Positions 38,797-45,727 of a DNA stretch of 45,727 nt are shown piece after piece; position 1 is the stretch's first letter, and every line of letters starts with the position of its first letter. A program made the position numbers and the translations under genes. Source of the stretch: JALZAA01 sp035938395 (GTDB taxonomy: Bacteria; Actinomycetota; Acidimicrobiia; IMCC26256; JACDBD01); the NCBI GenBank assembly GCA_035938395.1, contig DASZGY010000026.1:1-45727 (forward strand), given 5' to 3'. Under the pieces are notes generated by a model. That model saw only the letters and a program-made list of their open reading frames with translations. It was not told where the DNA came from and did not search any database.

Positions 38797-38828
38797 TTCT
38801 CCACACCTGTGGATGCACCTGTGGAATT
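38797..38828. promoter_or_regulatory. DnaA-box-like cluster at the dnaA start
   Basis: TTCTCCACA (38797-38805; 8 of 9 to TTATCCACA), TGTGGATGC (38808-38816; 7 of 9 to the inverse) and the weaker TGTGGAATT (38820-38828; 6 of 9). Tight spacing over the start suggests DnaA autoregulation. Confidence 0.5.
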
Positions 38829-40230
38829 CGATGGGGGTGTCACCGCCTCCGAGATCTGGGAGCACGGCGCGACAGCCCTCCGCTCCCAACTCGCACCGAA
38901 CACGTGGGGATTGTGGTTCCAAGGCGTGCGCGCGCTCAGCCTGACCGACGACGTCCTGACCCTCGCGGTTCCGAGCTCTCTCGCCGCCGACCGCATCCGC
39001 TCCAGCTACACCGGCATGCTCGCCGACACCCTCCGCGACGTCACGGGTCAGCAGCTCAGGGTGGAGCTCACCGTAGAGACCGACACCCGGCCTGAAGAGG
39101 CCCTCCCGTCCGTCCCACCGACCGCGGCGACGACCCTCAGCGACCTCCCGACGCCGGCCGCGCCCGACGAGGAGCCCTCCCGCCTCTGGGCGACCGGAGG
39201 TCTCAATCCCCGGTACACCTTCGACCAGTTCGTCATCGGCGCCTCGAACCGTTTCGCCCACGCCGCCGCCCTGTCGGTCGCCGAAGCGCCCGCCCGCTCC
39301 TACAACCCCCTCTTCATCTACGGCGCCGCCGGTCTCGGGAAGACCCATCTGCTCCACGCCATCGGTCATCACGTGAAGGCCGTCTTCCGCAACAAGCGGG
39401 TCCGCTACGTGTCCACCGAGACCTTCATGAACGAGTTCGTCGATGCCATCCGGGCGAAGACGATGCCGGCGTTCAAGCGCCGCTACCGCGACCTCGACGT
39501 CCTCCTGATCGACGACATCCAGTTCCTCGAGCGGACCCAGGAGCTCCAGGAGGAGTTCTTCCATACGTTCAACCAGCTCCATAACGAGGACGGCCAGATC
39601 GTCATCTCCTCCGACCGTCCCCCGAAATCCATCGCCACCCTCGAGGACCGCCTGCGGAGCCGCTTCGAGTGGGGCCTGATCACGGACGTGCAGGTTCCCG
39701 AGTTCGAGACCCGCCTGGCCATCCTCCGCAAGAAGTCCGAGGCCGAGCACCTCGACGGTGTCCCCGACGAGGTCTTCGCGTTCATCGCCAGCAACATCCA
39801 CGACAACGTGCGCGAGCTCGAAGGCGCCCTTCTCCGCGTGAACGCCTACCGAGCCTTGAACGACGCGCCGCTCACGGACGAGATCGCGCATCAGGTCCTC
39901 GCCGACCTGCTTTCACCGGCCCAACCACGCGAGATCACCCCCCAGCTCATCCTGGACGAGACGGCCAAGATGTTCGGCTGGACCGTCGAGGACCTCTGCG
40001 GCAAGAGCCGCCGCCGGCCTCTTGTCACCGCCAGGCAGATCGGCATGTACGTCATGCGGGAGCTGACGGGCTACAGCTACCCGCAGATCGCCAAGGAGTT
40101 CGGCGGCCGCGACCACACGACCGTCATGTACGCGGTCGAGAAGATCAAGCAGCAGATGAACGAGCGCCACACCACGTTCGATCAGGTCACCGAGCTCATC
40201 GCCCGAATCAAGCTCGGCACCAGTGGATAA
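38821..40230 (+). CDS. dnaA: Chromosomal replication initiator DnaA
   Basis: AAA+ ATPase that binds DnaA boxes and opens oriC. About 469 residues: domain I (ASEIWEHGATALRSQLAPNT), a short linker, domain III with Walker A YGAAGLGKTHLLHAIG, Walker B LLIDDIQFL, sensor 1 VISSDRPP and DRLRSRFEWGL, then DNA-binding domain IV with the signature EFGGRDHTTVMYAVEKI. The start is uncertain: GTG at 38821 puts domain I at the usual distance; GTG at 38809 or 38779 is possible; none has a good Shine-Dalgarno. The start region is packed with DnaA-box-like sites. The stop overlaps a DnaA-box-like AGTGGATAA. Confidence 0.97.
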   Translation: MEFDGGVTASEIWEHGATALRSQLAPNTWGLWFQGVRALSLTDDVLTLAVPSSLAADRIRSSYTGMLADTLRDVTGQQLRVELTVETDTRPEEALPSVPPTAATTLSDLPTPAAPDEEPSRLWATGGLNPRYTFDQFVIGASNRFAHAAALSVAEAPARSYNPLFIYGAAGLGKTHLLHAIGHHVKAVFRNKRVRYVSTETFMNEFVDAIRAKTMPAFKRRYRDLDVLLIDDIQFLERTQELQEEFFHTFNQLHNEDGQIVISSDRPPKSIATLEDRLRSRFEWGLITDVQVPEFETRLAILRKKSEAEHLDGVPDEVFAFIASNIHDNVRELEGALLRVNAYRALNDAPLTDEIAHQVLADLLSPAQPREITPQLILDETAKMFGWTVEDLCGKSRRRPLVTARQIGMYVMRELTGYSYPQIAKEFGGRDHTTVMYAVEKIKQQMNERHTTFDQVTELIARIKLGTSG

Positions 40231-40460
40231 CCCTGTGGACAGGTGGGGATATCAACGAAGCGCATGGGGAGGGACTTGGGCAAAACTCTCTCCGTCAAGC
40301 TCTCCTTGAGGGATCCTGGTGGAAAGCGCGGGGACAGCCTCACCCCCTCCCACCTGCAACGACGACCCGCTGTCCCCAATCCACAGGCACTACTACAACT
40401 GCTATTCAGAGATCCCCAACTGTTGAGGAAACCGATGGCACGAATTGAAGGAGATTGCCG
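40222..40460. other. Candidate replication origin (dnaA-dnaN intergenic region)
   Basis: A gap of about 230 bp in the position of oriC in many actinobacteria. It holds DnaA-box-like AGTGGATAA (40222-40230, 8 of 9), TGTGGACAG (40234-40242, 7 of 9) and CAATCCACA (40377-40385, 7 of 9), a 9-bp inverted repeat GGGGACAGC (40330-40338) / GCTGTCCCC (40369-40377) and a locally AT-richer stretch (about 40386-40455) that could unwind. Fewer clear boxes than in Streptomyces, so the origin may extend into rpmH-dnaA. The dnaN promoter must also lie here. Confidence 0.55.
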
Positions 40461-41558
40461 GTGAAGTTCCGCTGCGAACGGGACACCCTGGCCGATGCCA
40501 TTGCCGTTGCGCAGCGGGCTGTGGCCTCCCGGACGGGTGCCCTCCCCGTCTTGTCGGGTTTGCGGGTGTCACCAACCGCGTCCGGTGTCGAGCTCGTCGG
40601 GTCCGATCTCGAGCTGACCATCCGGGTGGAGGCACCGGCGGACACCGAGGGCGAGGGCAGCTCGGTCGTGCCGGCGCGGCTGTTCTCGGAGATCGTGCAC
40701 AAGCTCGATCCCGGAACCGTGGCGGTCGAGTTCACGGACGACGAAGCCCGAGTCGAGGCGGGACGTTTCCGAACGTCGTTGCGCACGCTGTCGGCCGCGG
40801 ACTTCCCGCGTCTGACCGAGCCGGACGGGGCGGGAGTGAAAGTCGCCGCCGGCGCGCTCACGGATGCGCTCCGCCAGGTTGTACCGGCGGCGTCCCGCGA
40901 CGACGCGCGGCCGATCTTGACGGGCGTGTTGCTGGCGGCGTCGGCCGGCGGTCTGCGGTTGGTCGCGACCGACTCGTACCGTCTCGCAGTGCGTGATCTT
41001 CAAGGCGTGAGCATGCTGCCGGAAGGTCAGAAGGTGTTGGTCGCGGGGAAGGGGCTCGGAGAGGTCCAGCGGCTGCTCGGAGACGAGGAGATCGAAGTCG
41101 TGCTCGCAGAGCGCGAGGTCGTCTTCCGTGTCGGGCGTACCTCCGTGACGACACGTCTGATCGAGGGCGACTTCCCGAACTACGAGCAGCTCATCCCGGG
41201 CGGCTATCCGAACAAGCTGACCGTCGCGCGCGATCAGTTCAGCGCCGCGATCAATCGTGTACGACTCGTGGGGCAGGGGCGGGACACGGCGCCCATCCGC
41301 TTGGCCATGACGGCGGAAGGCCTCGAGTTGTCCGCAGTCGCCCAGGACGTCGGTGAGGCGCACGAGATGGTCGAAGCGAAGTACGAAGGCAGTGATCTCA
41401 CGGTGGCATTCAACTCGCAGTTCCTCTTGGAGGGGATCGACGCCGCGTCGGGCTCGGAGATCACGGTCGAGTCGATCGACCCGCTGAAGCCGGCGGTTCT
41501 CAAAGGGACCGACAGTGGAGACTTTCTCTATCTCCTCATGCCGGTTCGCATCTCCTAG
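40461..41558 (+). CDS. dnaN: DNA polymerase III sliding clamp (beta)
   Basis: A ring-shaped clamp that tethers the polymerase and repair proteins; likely partner of the NucS C-terminus. 365 residues in three similar domains: VKFRCERDTLADAIAVAQRA, then GALTDALRQVVPAASRDDAR with LVATDSYRLAVRDL, then NKLTVARDQFSAAINRVRLV and the C-terminal DSGDFLYLLMPVRIS. GTG at 40461 has GAAGGAG upstream; a TTG two codons earlier is less likely. Confidence 0.97.
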   Translation: MKFRCERDTLADAIAVAQRAVASRTGALPVLSGLRVSPTASGVELVGSDLELTIRVEAPADTEGEGSSVVPARLFSEIVHKLDPGTVAVEFTDDEARVEAGRFRTSLRTLSAADFPRLTEPDGAGVKVAAGALTDALRQVVPAASRDDARPILTGVLLAASAGGLRLVATDSYRLAVRDLQGVSMLPEGQKVLVAGKGLGEVQRLLGDEEIEVVLAEREVVFRVGRTSVTTRLIEGDFPNYEQLIPGGYPNKLTVARDQFSAAINRVRLVGQGRDTAPIRLAMTAEGLELSAVAQDVGEAHEMVEAKYEGSDLTVAFNSQFLLEGIDAASGSEITVESIDPLKPAVLKGTDSGDFLYLLMPVRIS

Positions 41559-41576
41559 CCGGGAGCTACGCGGTAC

Positions 41577-42689
41577 GTGAGCGTCGTGGCGCGTCTCGCG
41601 CTCACGGACTTTCGTTGTTACCCGGCCGTCGATCTCGTTCTCCCCTCGGGCGTGACCGTCGTGTCAGGAGCCAATGGCGAGGGCAAGACCAGCCTCCTCG
41701 AGGCTCTCAGCTGGGCTGCAACGACACACTCGTTTCGTGGTGTTCCGGACGCCGCGCTCGTTCGTTCGGGCACCGAAGCAGCGTTCGTGCGCGTGACCGT
41801 GCAGGAGCCGGATCGTGAACAGCTGTTGGAGGCCGAGATTCGAGCCGTCGGTCGAAATCGGGTGCGCATGAATCGCCATCCGCTCGCGCGTGCACGCGAT
41901 CTCTTGGGCCTGCTCCGCGTGACCGTCTTCGCGCCGGATGACCTACAACTCGTGAAGGGAGGGCCAGCCGGCCGCCGCGCGTACCTGGATGACCTCCTTG
42001 TTGCAGTCGCGCCGCGCTACGAGGCGGTGCAGACGGAGTACGACCGCGTCTTGAAGCACAGGAACGCGCTCCTGCGACAAGGTCTCCGTGGGCCCGACGC
42101 GGAGTCGACCCTGGTGGTGTTCGACCAGCAACTCGTGCGCGCCGGCAGCGAGCTGGTGCGTGGTCGCCTCCGTCTCACCGCGCGCTTGTTACCAGCTGTG
42201 CGCGATGCCTATCGCGGCCTCGCCGGCGAAGGCGACGACGTCGATGCCGACTACGAGGCCGAGTGGGCCGAGGGCAGCGTGGCACCGGCCGCGGAGCAGG
42301 TAGAGCCGTTGCTTCGCGCCGCGCTCGTGGAGCGACGCGCGGCCGAGGTGGATCGAGGTGTCACCCTCGTCGGCCCCCACCGGGACGAGTGGCGGCTACG
42401 CCTCGCAGGGCTCGACGCGCGCACGCACGCCTCCCAGGGGGAGCAACGCACCCTGGCGCTCGGACTGAGGCTCGCAGGGCACAAGGTCTGTGCCGAGGTT
42501 GTGGGAACGGAGCCCGTGTTGCTCCTCGACGACGTCTTCAGCGAGCTCGACCCGGCCCGGGCCGAAGCGCTCGTCTCCGAGCTCCCCGACGGTCAGACGT
42601 TGATCACGACCGCGTCGACCGTCCCGGTGTCGGTCCATCCCGACCGCCGGCTTCGCGTGCGCGAGGGCCGGGTCCAGGACGCGGCGTGA
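41577..42689 (+). CDS. recF: DNA replication and repair protein RecF
   Basis: An SMC-like ATPase that helps load RecA at gaps with RecOR. 370 residues with Walker A SGANGEGKTSLLEALSW (about 30-46), FRGVPDAALVRSG, VVFAPDDLQLVKGGPAGRR-type motif (TVFAPDDLQLVKGG), signature ASQGEQRTLALGLRLAG and Walker B PVLLLDDVFSELDPARAEAL. GTG start 18 bp after dnaN; the stop overlaps the dciA start (GTGA). Confidence 0.97.
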   Translation: MSVVARLALTDFRCYPAVDLVLPSGVTVVSGANGEGKTSLLEALSWAATTHSFRGVPDAALVRSGTEAAFVRVTVQEPDREQLLEAEIRAVGRNRVRMNRHPLARARDLLGLLRVTVFAPDDLQLVKGGPAGRRAYLDDLLVAVAPRYEAVQTEYDRVLKHRNALLRQGLRGPDAESTLVVFDQQLVRAGSELVRGRLRLTARLLPAVRDAYRGLAGEGDDVDADYEAEWAEGSVAPAAEQVEPLLRAALVERRAAEVDRGVTLVGPHRDEWRLRLAGLDARTHASQGEQRTLALGLRLAGHKVCAEVVGTEPVLLLDDVFSELDPARAEALVSELPDGQTLITTASTVPVSVHPDRRLRVREGRVQDAA

Positions 42690-43027
42690 CAACCCGGCGG
42701 CCCGGCCATGGGTCGAATGAACCCCGGCCACTGCGTGATTCCTTGGCCGAGGTGAGCGCCGACCTCGGCCTTCCCGAACCCGACGCGCTCGCCTTCCTCA
42801 TCCAGGAATGGGGAAGCCTGGTCGGGCCGGACGTGGCGCCCCATTGCCGGCTGACGTCGCTACGCGACGGCGTGCTGCGCGTGACGGTCGACACCGCCCC
42901 GCGCGGCACGCAGCTGCGCTACCTGGAAAGCGAGCTCGTCGAGCGGGCGGCCTCGTTGGTGGGCGCCGACGTCGTGCGCGAGCTGCGCGTGCGCGTCGGC
43001 TCACCGAGCGCCCGGCGCGGGCGCTGA
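42686..43027 (+). CDS. dciA: DciA-like (DUF721) helicase-loading protein
   Basis: A 113-residue protein with the DUF721 core: AFLIQEWGSLVGPDVAPHCR, LRDGVLRVTVDTAPRGTQLRY and LVGADVVRELRVRVG. DciA helps load DnaB in bacteria without DnaC or DnaI; no dnaC or dnaI is seen here, which fits. The N-terminal 20 residues are Arg/Pro-rich and probably disordered. GTG start overlaps the recF stop. The M. tuberculosis equivalent is Rv0004, in the same place between recF and gyrB. Confidence 0.9.
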   Translation: MTTRRPGHGSNEPRPLRDSLAEVSADLGLPEPDALAFLIQEWGSLVGPDVAPHCRLTSLRDGVLRVTVDTAPRGTQLRYLESELVERAASLVGADVVRELRVRVGSPSARRGR

Positions 43028-43076
43028 CCGACGCGAAATCACGTCCGGAAAGGCCGTTCCGGAGGAGGTCGTCTGG

Positions 43077-43145
43077 TACAATGAGAACAACGGTTTAGGG
43101 GTCCTGACCAGCAGTTTTGCAGGATTCCACCCCCTCGTCGGGGTG
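43077..43145 (+). promoter_or_regulatory. gyrB promoter -10 and leader hairpin
   Basis: TACAAT (43077-43082) is the best -10 in the 160-bp dciA-gyrB gap; no clear -35. Downstream, CACCCC (43128-43133) pairs with GGGGTG (43140-43145) in the leader, ending 42 bases before the gyrB start. Supercoiling-sensitive control is usual for gyrB, but the hairpin's role is unknown. Confidence 0.5.
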
Positions 43146-43187
43146 AACCGCACCCTCCCTCGAACCCCGACCAGAAAGGCGCCGCGC

Positions 43188-45089
43188 GTGGCGTATACGG
43201 CCAAGGACATCACCGTGCTCAAGGGCCTCGAGCCCGTGCGCGAGCGCCCTGGCATGTACATCGGATCGACGGGTCCGTCCGGACTGCACCACCTCGTGTA
43301 CGAGGTCGTCGACAACTCGGTCGACGAGGCGATGGCGGGCGAAGCCACGAGGATCGACGTGACGTTGCTCGCCGACGGCGGCTGTCGCGTGTCCGACAAC
43401 GGTCGTGGCATCCCGGTCGACAACCATCGCGAGTACCGGAACAAGTCCGCGGCGGAGGTCATCATGACCACGTTGCACGCGGGTGCGAAGTTCGGCGGCG
43501 ATGGCTACAAGATCTCCGGCGGGTTGCACGGCGTCGGCGTGTCGGTCGTCAACGCGCTGTCCAGTCGCCTGGTGATGGAGATCAACCGCGACGGCGGGCA
43601 CTGGGTACAGGAGTTTGCGAAGGGCGGCAAGCCCCAGGGCAAGCTCCGCCGGGTCAAGGCGTCGAAGCAGACCGGAACGACCATCACCTTCTGGCCCGAC
43701 GCGACCGTCTTCGAGGAGACCGAGTTCCGCGCCCAGACGATCCTCGAGCGGCTGCGCGAGATGGCCTTCCTCAACAAGGGTCTGGAGATCCGTTTCACCG
43801 ACGAGCGCACCGACCCGAGGCTCGAGCAGACGTACAAGTACTCGGGCGGCCTCGTCGACTTCGTGAAGCACCTCAACACCTCGAAGGACCCGTTGTTCAA
43901 GCGCGTCATCTCTCTCGAAGAGAAGTCCCAGGCGGGCGAGGTCGAGATCGCGATGCAGTGGAACACCGGGTTCTACGAGGGCATTCATTCCTTCGCGAAC
44001 AACATCGCGACCACTGAGGGCGGCATGCACGAAGAGGGTTTCAAGAAGGCCCTCACCAACGCGGTCAACCGGTACGCGCGCGCCAAGGGAATGGTGAAGG
44101 ACAAGGACGTCAGCCTTCTCGGCGAGGACATCCGTGAGGGCCTGACCGCGATCGTGTCCGTGCGCCTTCGCAACCCGCAGTTCGAGGGTCAGACCAAGGC
44201 GAAGCTGGGCAACACCGAGATGCGCTCGGCCGTCGAGAGGTCGGCGAACGAGAAGTTGGGCGACTGGCTCGAGGAGCATCCCTCCGAGGCGCGCCAGATC
44301 CTGAACAAGGCCACCCAGGCAGCCCGGGCGCGCCTCGCAGCCCGTCAAGCGCGCGATCTCACCCGCCGCAAGTCACTGCTCGAGTCGGCTGCGATGCCCG
44401 GCAAGCTCGCAGACTGCTCCTCGAAGGATCCGGAACAGTCCGAGCTGTTCATCGTGGAGGGCGACAGCGCCGGCGGCAGCGCCAAGCGCGCGCGCGACTC
44501 GGGATACCAGGCGATCCTGCCCATCCGGGGAAAGATCCTCAACGTCGAGCGCGCCCGCATCGACCGCCTGCTCAAGAACGAAGAGGTTCAGTCGCTCGTC
44601 ACCGCGATCGGCAGCGGCACCGGCGAAGACTTCAACAGCGAAAAGGTGCGCTACCACAAGGTGATCATCCTCGCCGACGCCGACGTCGACGGCGCGCACA
44701 TCCGGACCCTGCTGCTCACGTTCTTCTTCCGGCAGCTGCCAGACATGTTGAAGAACGGTTACATCTACATCGCTCAGCCGCCGCTGTATCGGGTCGACAT
44801 CGGCAAGGAGCACTACTACCTGAAGGACGAAGCAGTGCTGCGCGACTTCGACGCCGCGCACGAAGGCCGCAAGTACGAGGTCCTGCGCTTCAAGGGGCTC
44901 GGTGAGATGGACTGGGAGGAGCTCAAGGTCACGACGATGGACCGCGCGACGCGGAACCTGCTCCAAGTGTCGGTGGAGGATGCCGCCATCGCCGACGACA
45001 TCTTCTCCAAGCTCATGGGCGACGACGCAGAGACGCGCCGCCACTTCATCCAGGAGAACGCCAAGGACGTTCGATTCCTTGACATCTGA
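43188..45089 (+). CDS. gyrB: DNA gyrase subunit B
   Basis: The ATPase half of gyrase, which introduces negative supercoils with GyrA. 633 residues: GHKL ATPase (RPGMYIGSTGPSGLHHLVYE, DNGRGIPVDNH, HAGAKFGGDGYKISGGLHGV), transducer with the conserved QTKAKLGNTEMRSAV, and TOPRIM domain (VEGDSAGGSAKRARD, PIRGKILNVE, DADVDGAHIRTLLLTFFFRQ), ending FIQENAKDVRFLDI. GTG at 43188 is chosen because AAAGG lies upstream and the family N-terminus follows; the frame is open from GTG at 43143. Confidence 0.97.
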   Translation: MAYTAKDITVLKGLEPVRERPGMYIGSTGPSGLHHLVYEVVDNSVDEAMAGEATRIDVTLLADGGCRVSDNGRGIPVDNHREYRNKSAAEVIMTTLHAGAKFGGDGYKISGGLHGVGVSVVNALSSRLVMEINRDGGHWVQEFAKGGKPQGKLRRVKASKQTGTTITFWPDATVFEETEFRAQTILERLREMAFLNKGLEIRFTDERTDPRLEQTYKYSGGLVDFVKHLNTSKDPLFKRVISLEEKSQAGEVEIAMQWNTGFYEGIHSFANNIATTEGGMHEEGFKKALTNAVNRYARAKGMVKDKDVSLLGEDIREGLTAIVSVRLRNPQFEGQTKAKLGNTEMRSAVERSANEKLGDWLEEHPSEARQILNKATQAARARLAARQARDLTRRKSLLESAAMPGKLADCSSKDPEQSELFIVEGDSAGGSAKRARDSGYQAILPIRGKILNVERARIDRLLKNEEVQSLVTAIGSGTGEDFNSEKVRYHKVIILADADVDGAHIRTLLLTFFFRQLPDMLKNGYIYIAQPPLYRVDIGKEHYYLKDEAVLRDFDAAHEGRKYEVLRFKGLGEMDWEELKVTTMDRATRNLLQVSVEDAAIADDIFSKLMGDDAETRRHFIQENAKDVRFLDI

Positions 45090-45094
45090 CGCCC

Positions 45095-45727
45095 ATGCCT
45101 GACGACACCCAGCAGACACTCGAAGGCAACATCGAGCCCATCGAGATCCAGGAGGAGATGGAACGCTCCTTCCTGGACTACGCGATGTCCGTCATCACCG
45201 CGCGCGCCCTTCCCGACGCGCGGGACGGTCTCAAGCCCGTGCAGCGCCGGATCATCTACGGGATGTACGAGCAGGGGCTACGCCCGGACCGCAAGCACCA
45301 GAAGTCGGCGCAGGCGGTCGGCCAGGTGATGGGGAAGTACCACCCGCACGCGGGGGAGGCCATCTACGACGCGCTCGCGCGGATGGCCCAGGAGTTCTCG
45401 TTGCGCTATCCGCTCATCGACGGGCACGGCAACTTCGGGTCACCCGACCCGAACGACAGCCCGGCAGCCCAGCGGTACACCGAAGCGCGCCTCGCTCCGC
45501 TCGCGATGGAGCTCATCGGCGAGATCGACGAGAACACCGTCGACTTGGCCGACACCTACGACGGCCAGAACCAGGAGCCGGTCGTCCTCCCGGCGCGGTT
45601 CCCGAACCTGCTCGTCAACGGCGGGGGAGGCATTGCGGTCGGGATGGCGACGAACATCCCGCCCCACAACCTGAACGAGGTCATCGACGCGTGCATCTAC
45701 GTGCTCGACAACCCGGACGCCAAGCCC
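45095..45727 (+). CDS. gyrA: DNA gyrase subunit A (C-terminal part outside window)
   Basis: The first 211 residues of the breakage-reunion subunit; the gene runs off the right edge. Begins with an acidic segment, then MERSFLDYAMSVITARALPD, RRIIYGMYEQGLRPD, GQVMGKYHPHAGEAIYDAL and the active-site tyrosine Y128 in AAQRYTEARL. In the quinolone-resistance region, E. coli Gly81-Asp82-Ser83 correspond to Ala86-Gly87-Glu88 here, while Asp87 is kept as Asp92. This predicts intrinsic fluoroquinolone insensitivity. ATG five bases after the gyrB stop; co-transcribed with gyrB. Confidence 0.97.
   Translation, partial: MPDDTQQTLEGNIEPIEIQEEMERSFLDYAMSVITARALPDARDGLKPVQRRIIYGMYEQGLRPDRKHQKSAQAVGQVMGKYHPHAGEAIYDALARMAQEFSLRYPLIDGHGNFGSPDPNDSPAAQRYTEARLAPLAMELIGEIDENTVDLADTYDGQNQEPVVLPARFPNLLVNGGGGIAVGMATNIPPHNLNEVIDACIYVLDNPDAKP

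Noticed and set aside
38764..39891. 375-residue minus-strand open frame inside dnaA
   Set aside because: Exactly antisense to conserved DnaA domains, Gly/Val/Arg/Glu-biased as expected for a shadow frame.
43095..44348. 417-residue minus-strand open frame inside gyrB
   Set aside because: Antisense to the GyrB ATPase and transducer domains; no recognisable features.
1..45727. CRISPR arrays, insertion sequences, prophage, tRNA or rRNA genes
   Set aside because: No direct-repeat/spacer pattern, transposase, integrase or cloverleaf-like segment was recognised; the only tandem repeats are the short ones in nucS and rpsR.

Overview
High-GC (roughly two-thirds G+C), gene-dense bacterial chromosome from an actinobacterium, centred on the replication-origin neighbourhood. 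The right end has the order rpmH/rnpA-yidD-yidC-jag-rsmG-parA-parB (leftward) facing dnaA-dnaN-recF-dciA-gyrB-gyrA (rightward). Actinobacterial markers are NucS mismatch endonuclease, PadR-ino1 beside DUF5318, DUF3499, a DUF6049-MurJ pair, a CwlM-like protein after trxB-trxA, and an intein-bearing DnaB. The combination is like Mycobacterium but clearly not Mycobacterium. A deep-branching class such as Acidimicrobiia is my inference, not proven. I see no mobile elements, CRISPR arrays, tRNA or rRNA genes.

Layout. 1-7.6 kb: lipid kinase, Tag glycosylase, gluconate kinase, a large membrane SpeE-like protein, small membrane proteins, nucS and an enoyl-CoA hydratase paralogue. 7.6-12.4 kb (leftward): rpsF-ssb-rpsR-rplI, then dnaB with a 417-residue intein inside its Walker A motif. 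12.6-18 kb: TMEM175-like channel, panB with a DUF192 protein, two zinc-ribbon genes, PadR-ino1 behind a perfect 21-bp palindrome, and a methyltransferase. 18-29.5 kb: CCA-adding enzyme, DUF3499, NfeD/SPFH pair, HDAC-like hydrolase, GNAT, DUF6049, MurJ, DegV and a receptor-type Ser/Thr kinase. 29.5-33 kb: trxB, trxA, CwlM-like protein and a HTH-Clp_N protein with two palindromes on its promoter. 33-38.5 kb: parB, parA, two parS-like sites, rsmG, jag, yidC, yidD, rnpA, rpmH. 38.5-45.7 kb: dnaA, oriC candidate, dnaN, recF, dciA, gyrB, gyrA (cut by the window end).

How the genes work together: origin firing and segregation (DnaA, DnaN, ParA/ParB/parS, gyrase, DnaB, SSB, DciA), replication fidelity (NucS, RecF, Tag), membrane-protein insertion and tRNA/rRNA maturation (YidC, YidD, Jag, RnpA, RsmG, CCA enzyme), envelope assembly (MurJ, DUF6049, CwlM-like, kinase) and redox (TrxA/TrxB). 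Packing is extreme: many starts overlap the preceding stop as GTGA or ATGA, and four convergent pairs share one CTAG as both stop codons.

Most notable points: rnpA has no canonical start codon after rpmH and either encloses rpmH or starts at CTG; a HTH-Clp_N gene looks autoregulated; the DnaB intein has lost both LAGLIDADG acidic residues; a kinase with intact catalytic residues and a discoidin-like ectodomain sits near an unfused MurJ; the amidase-like protein lacks zinc histidines; and GyrA carries Glu at the quinolone-determining serine position.
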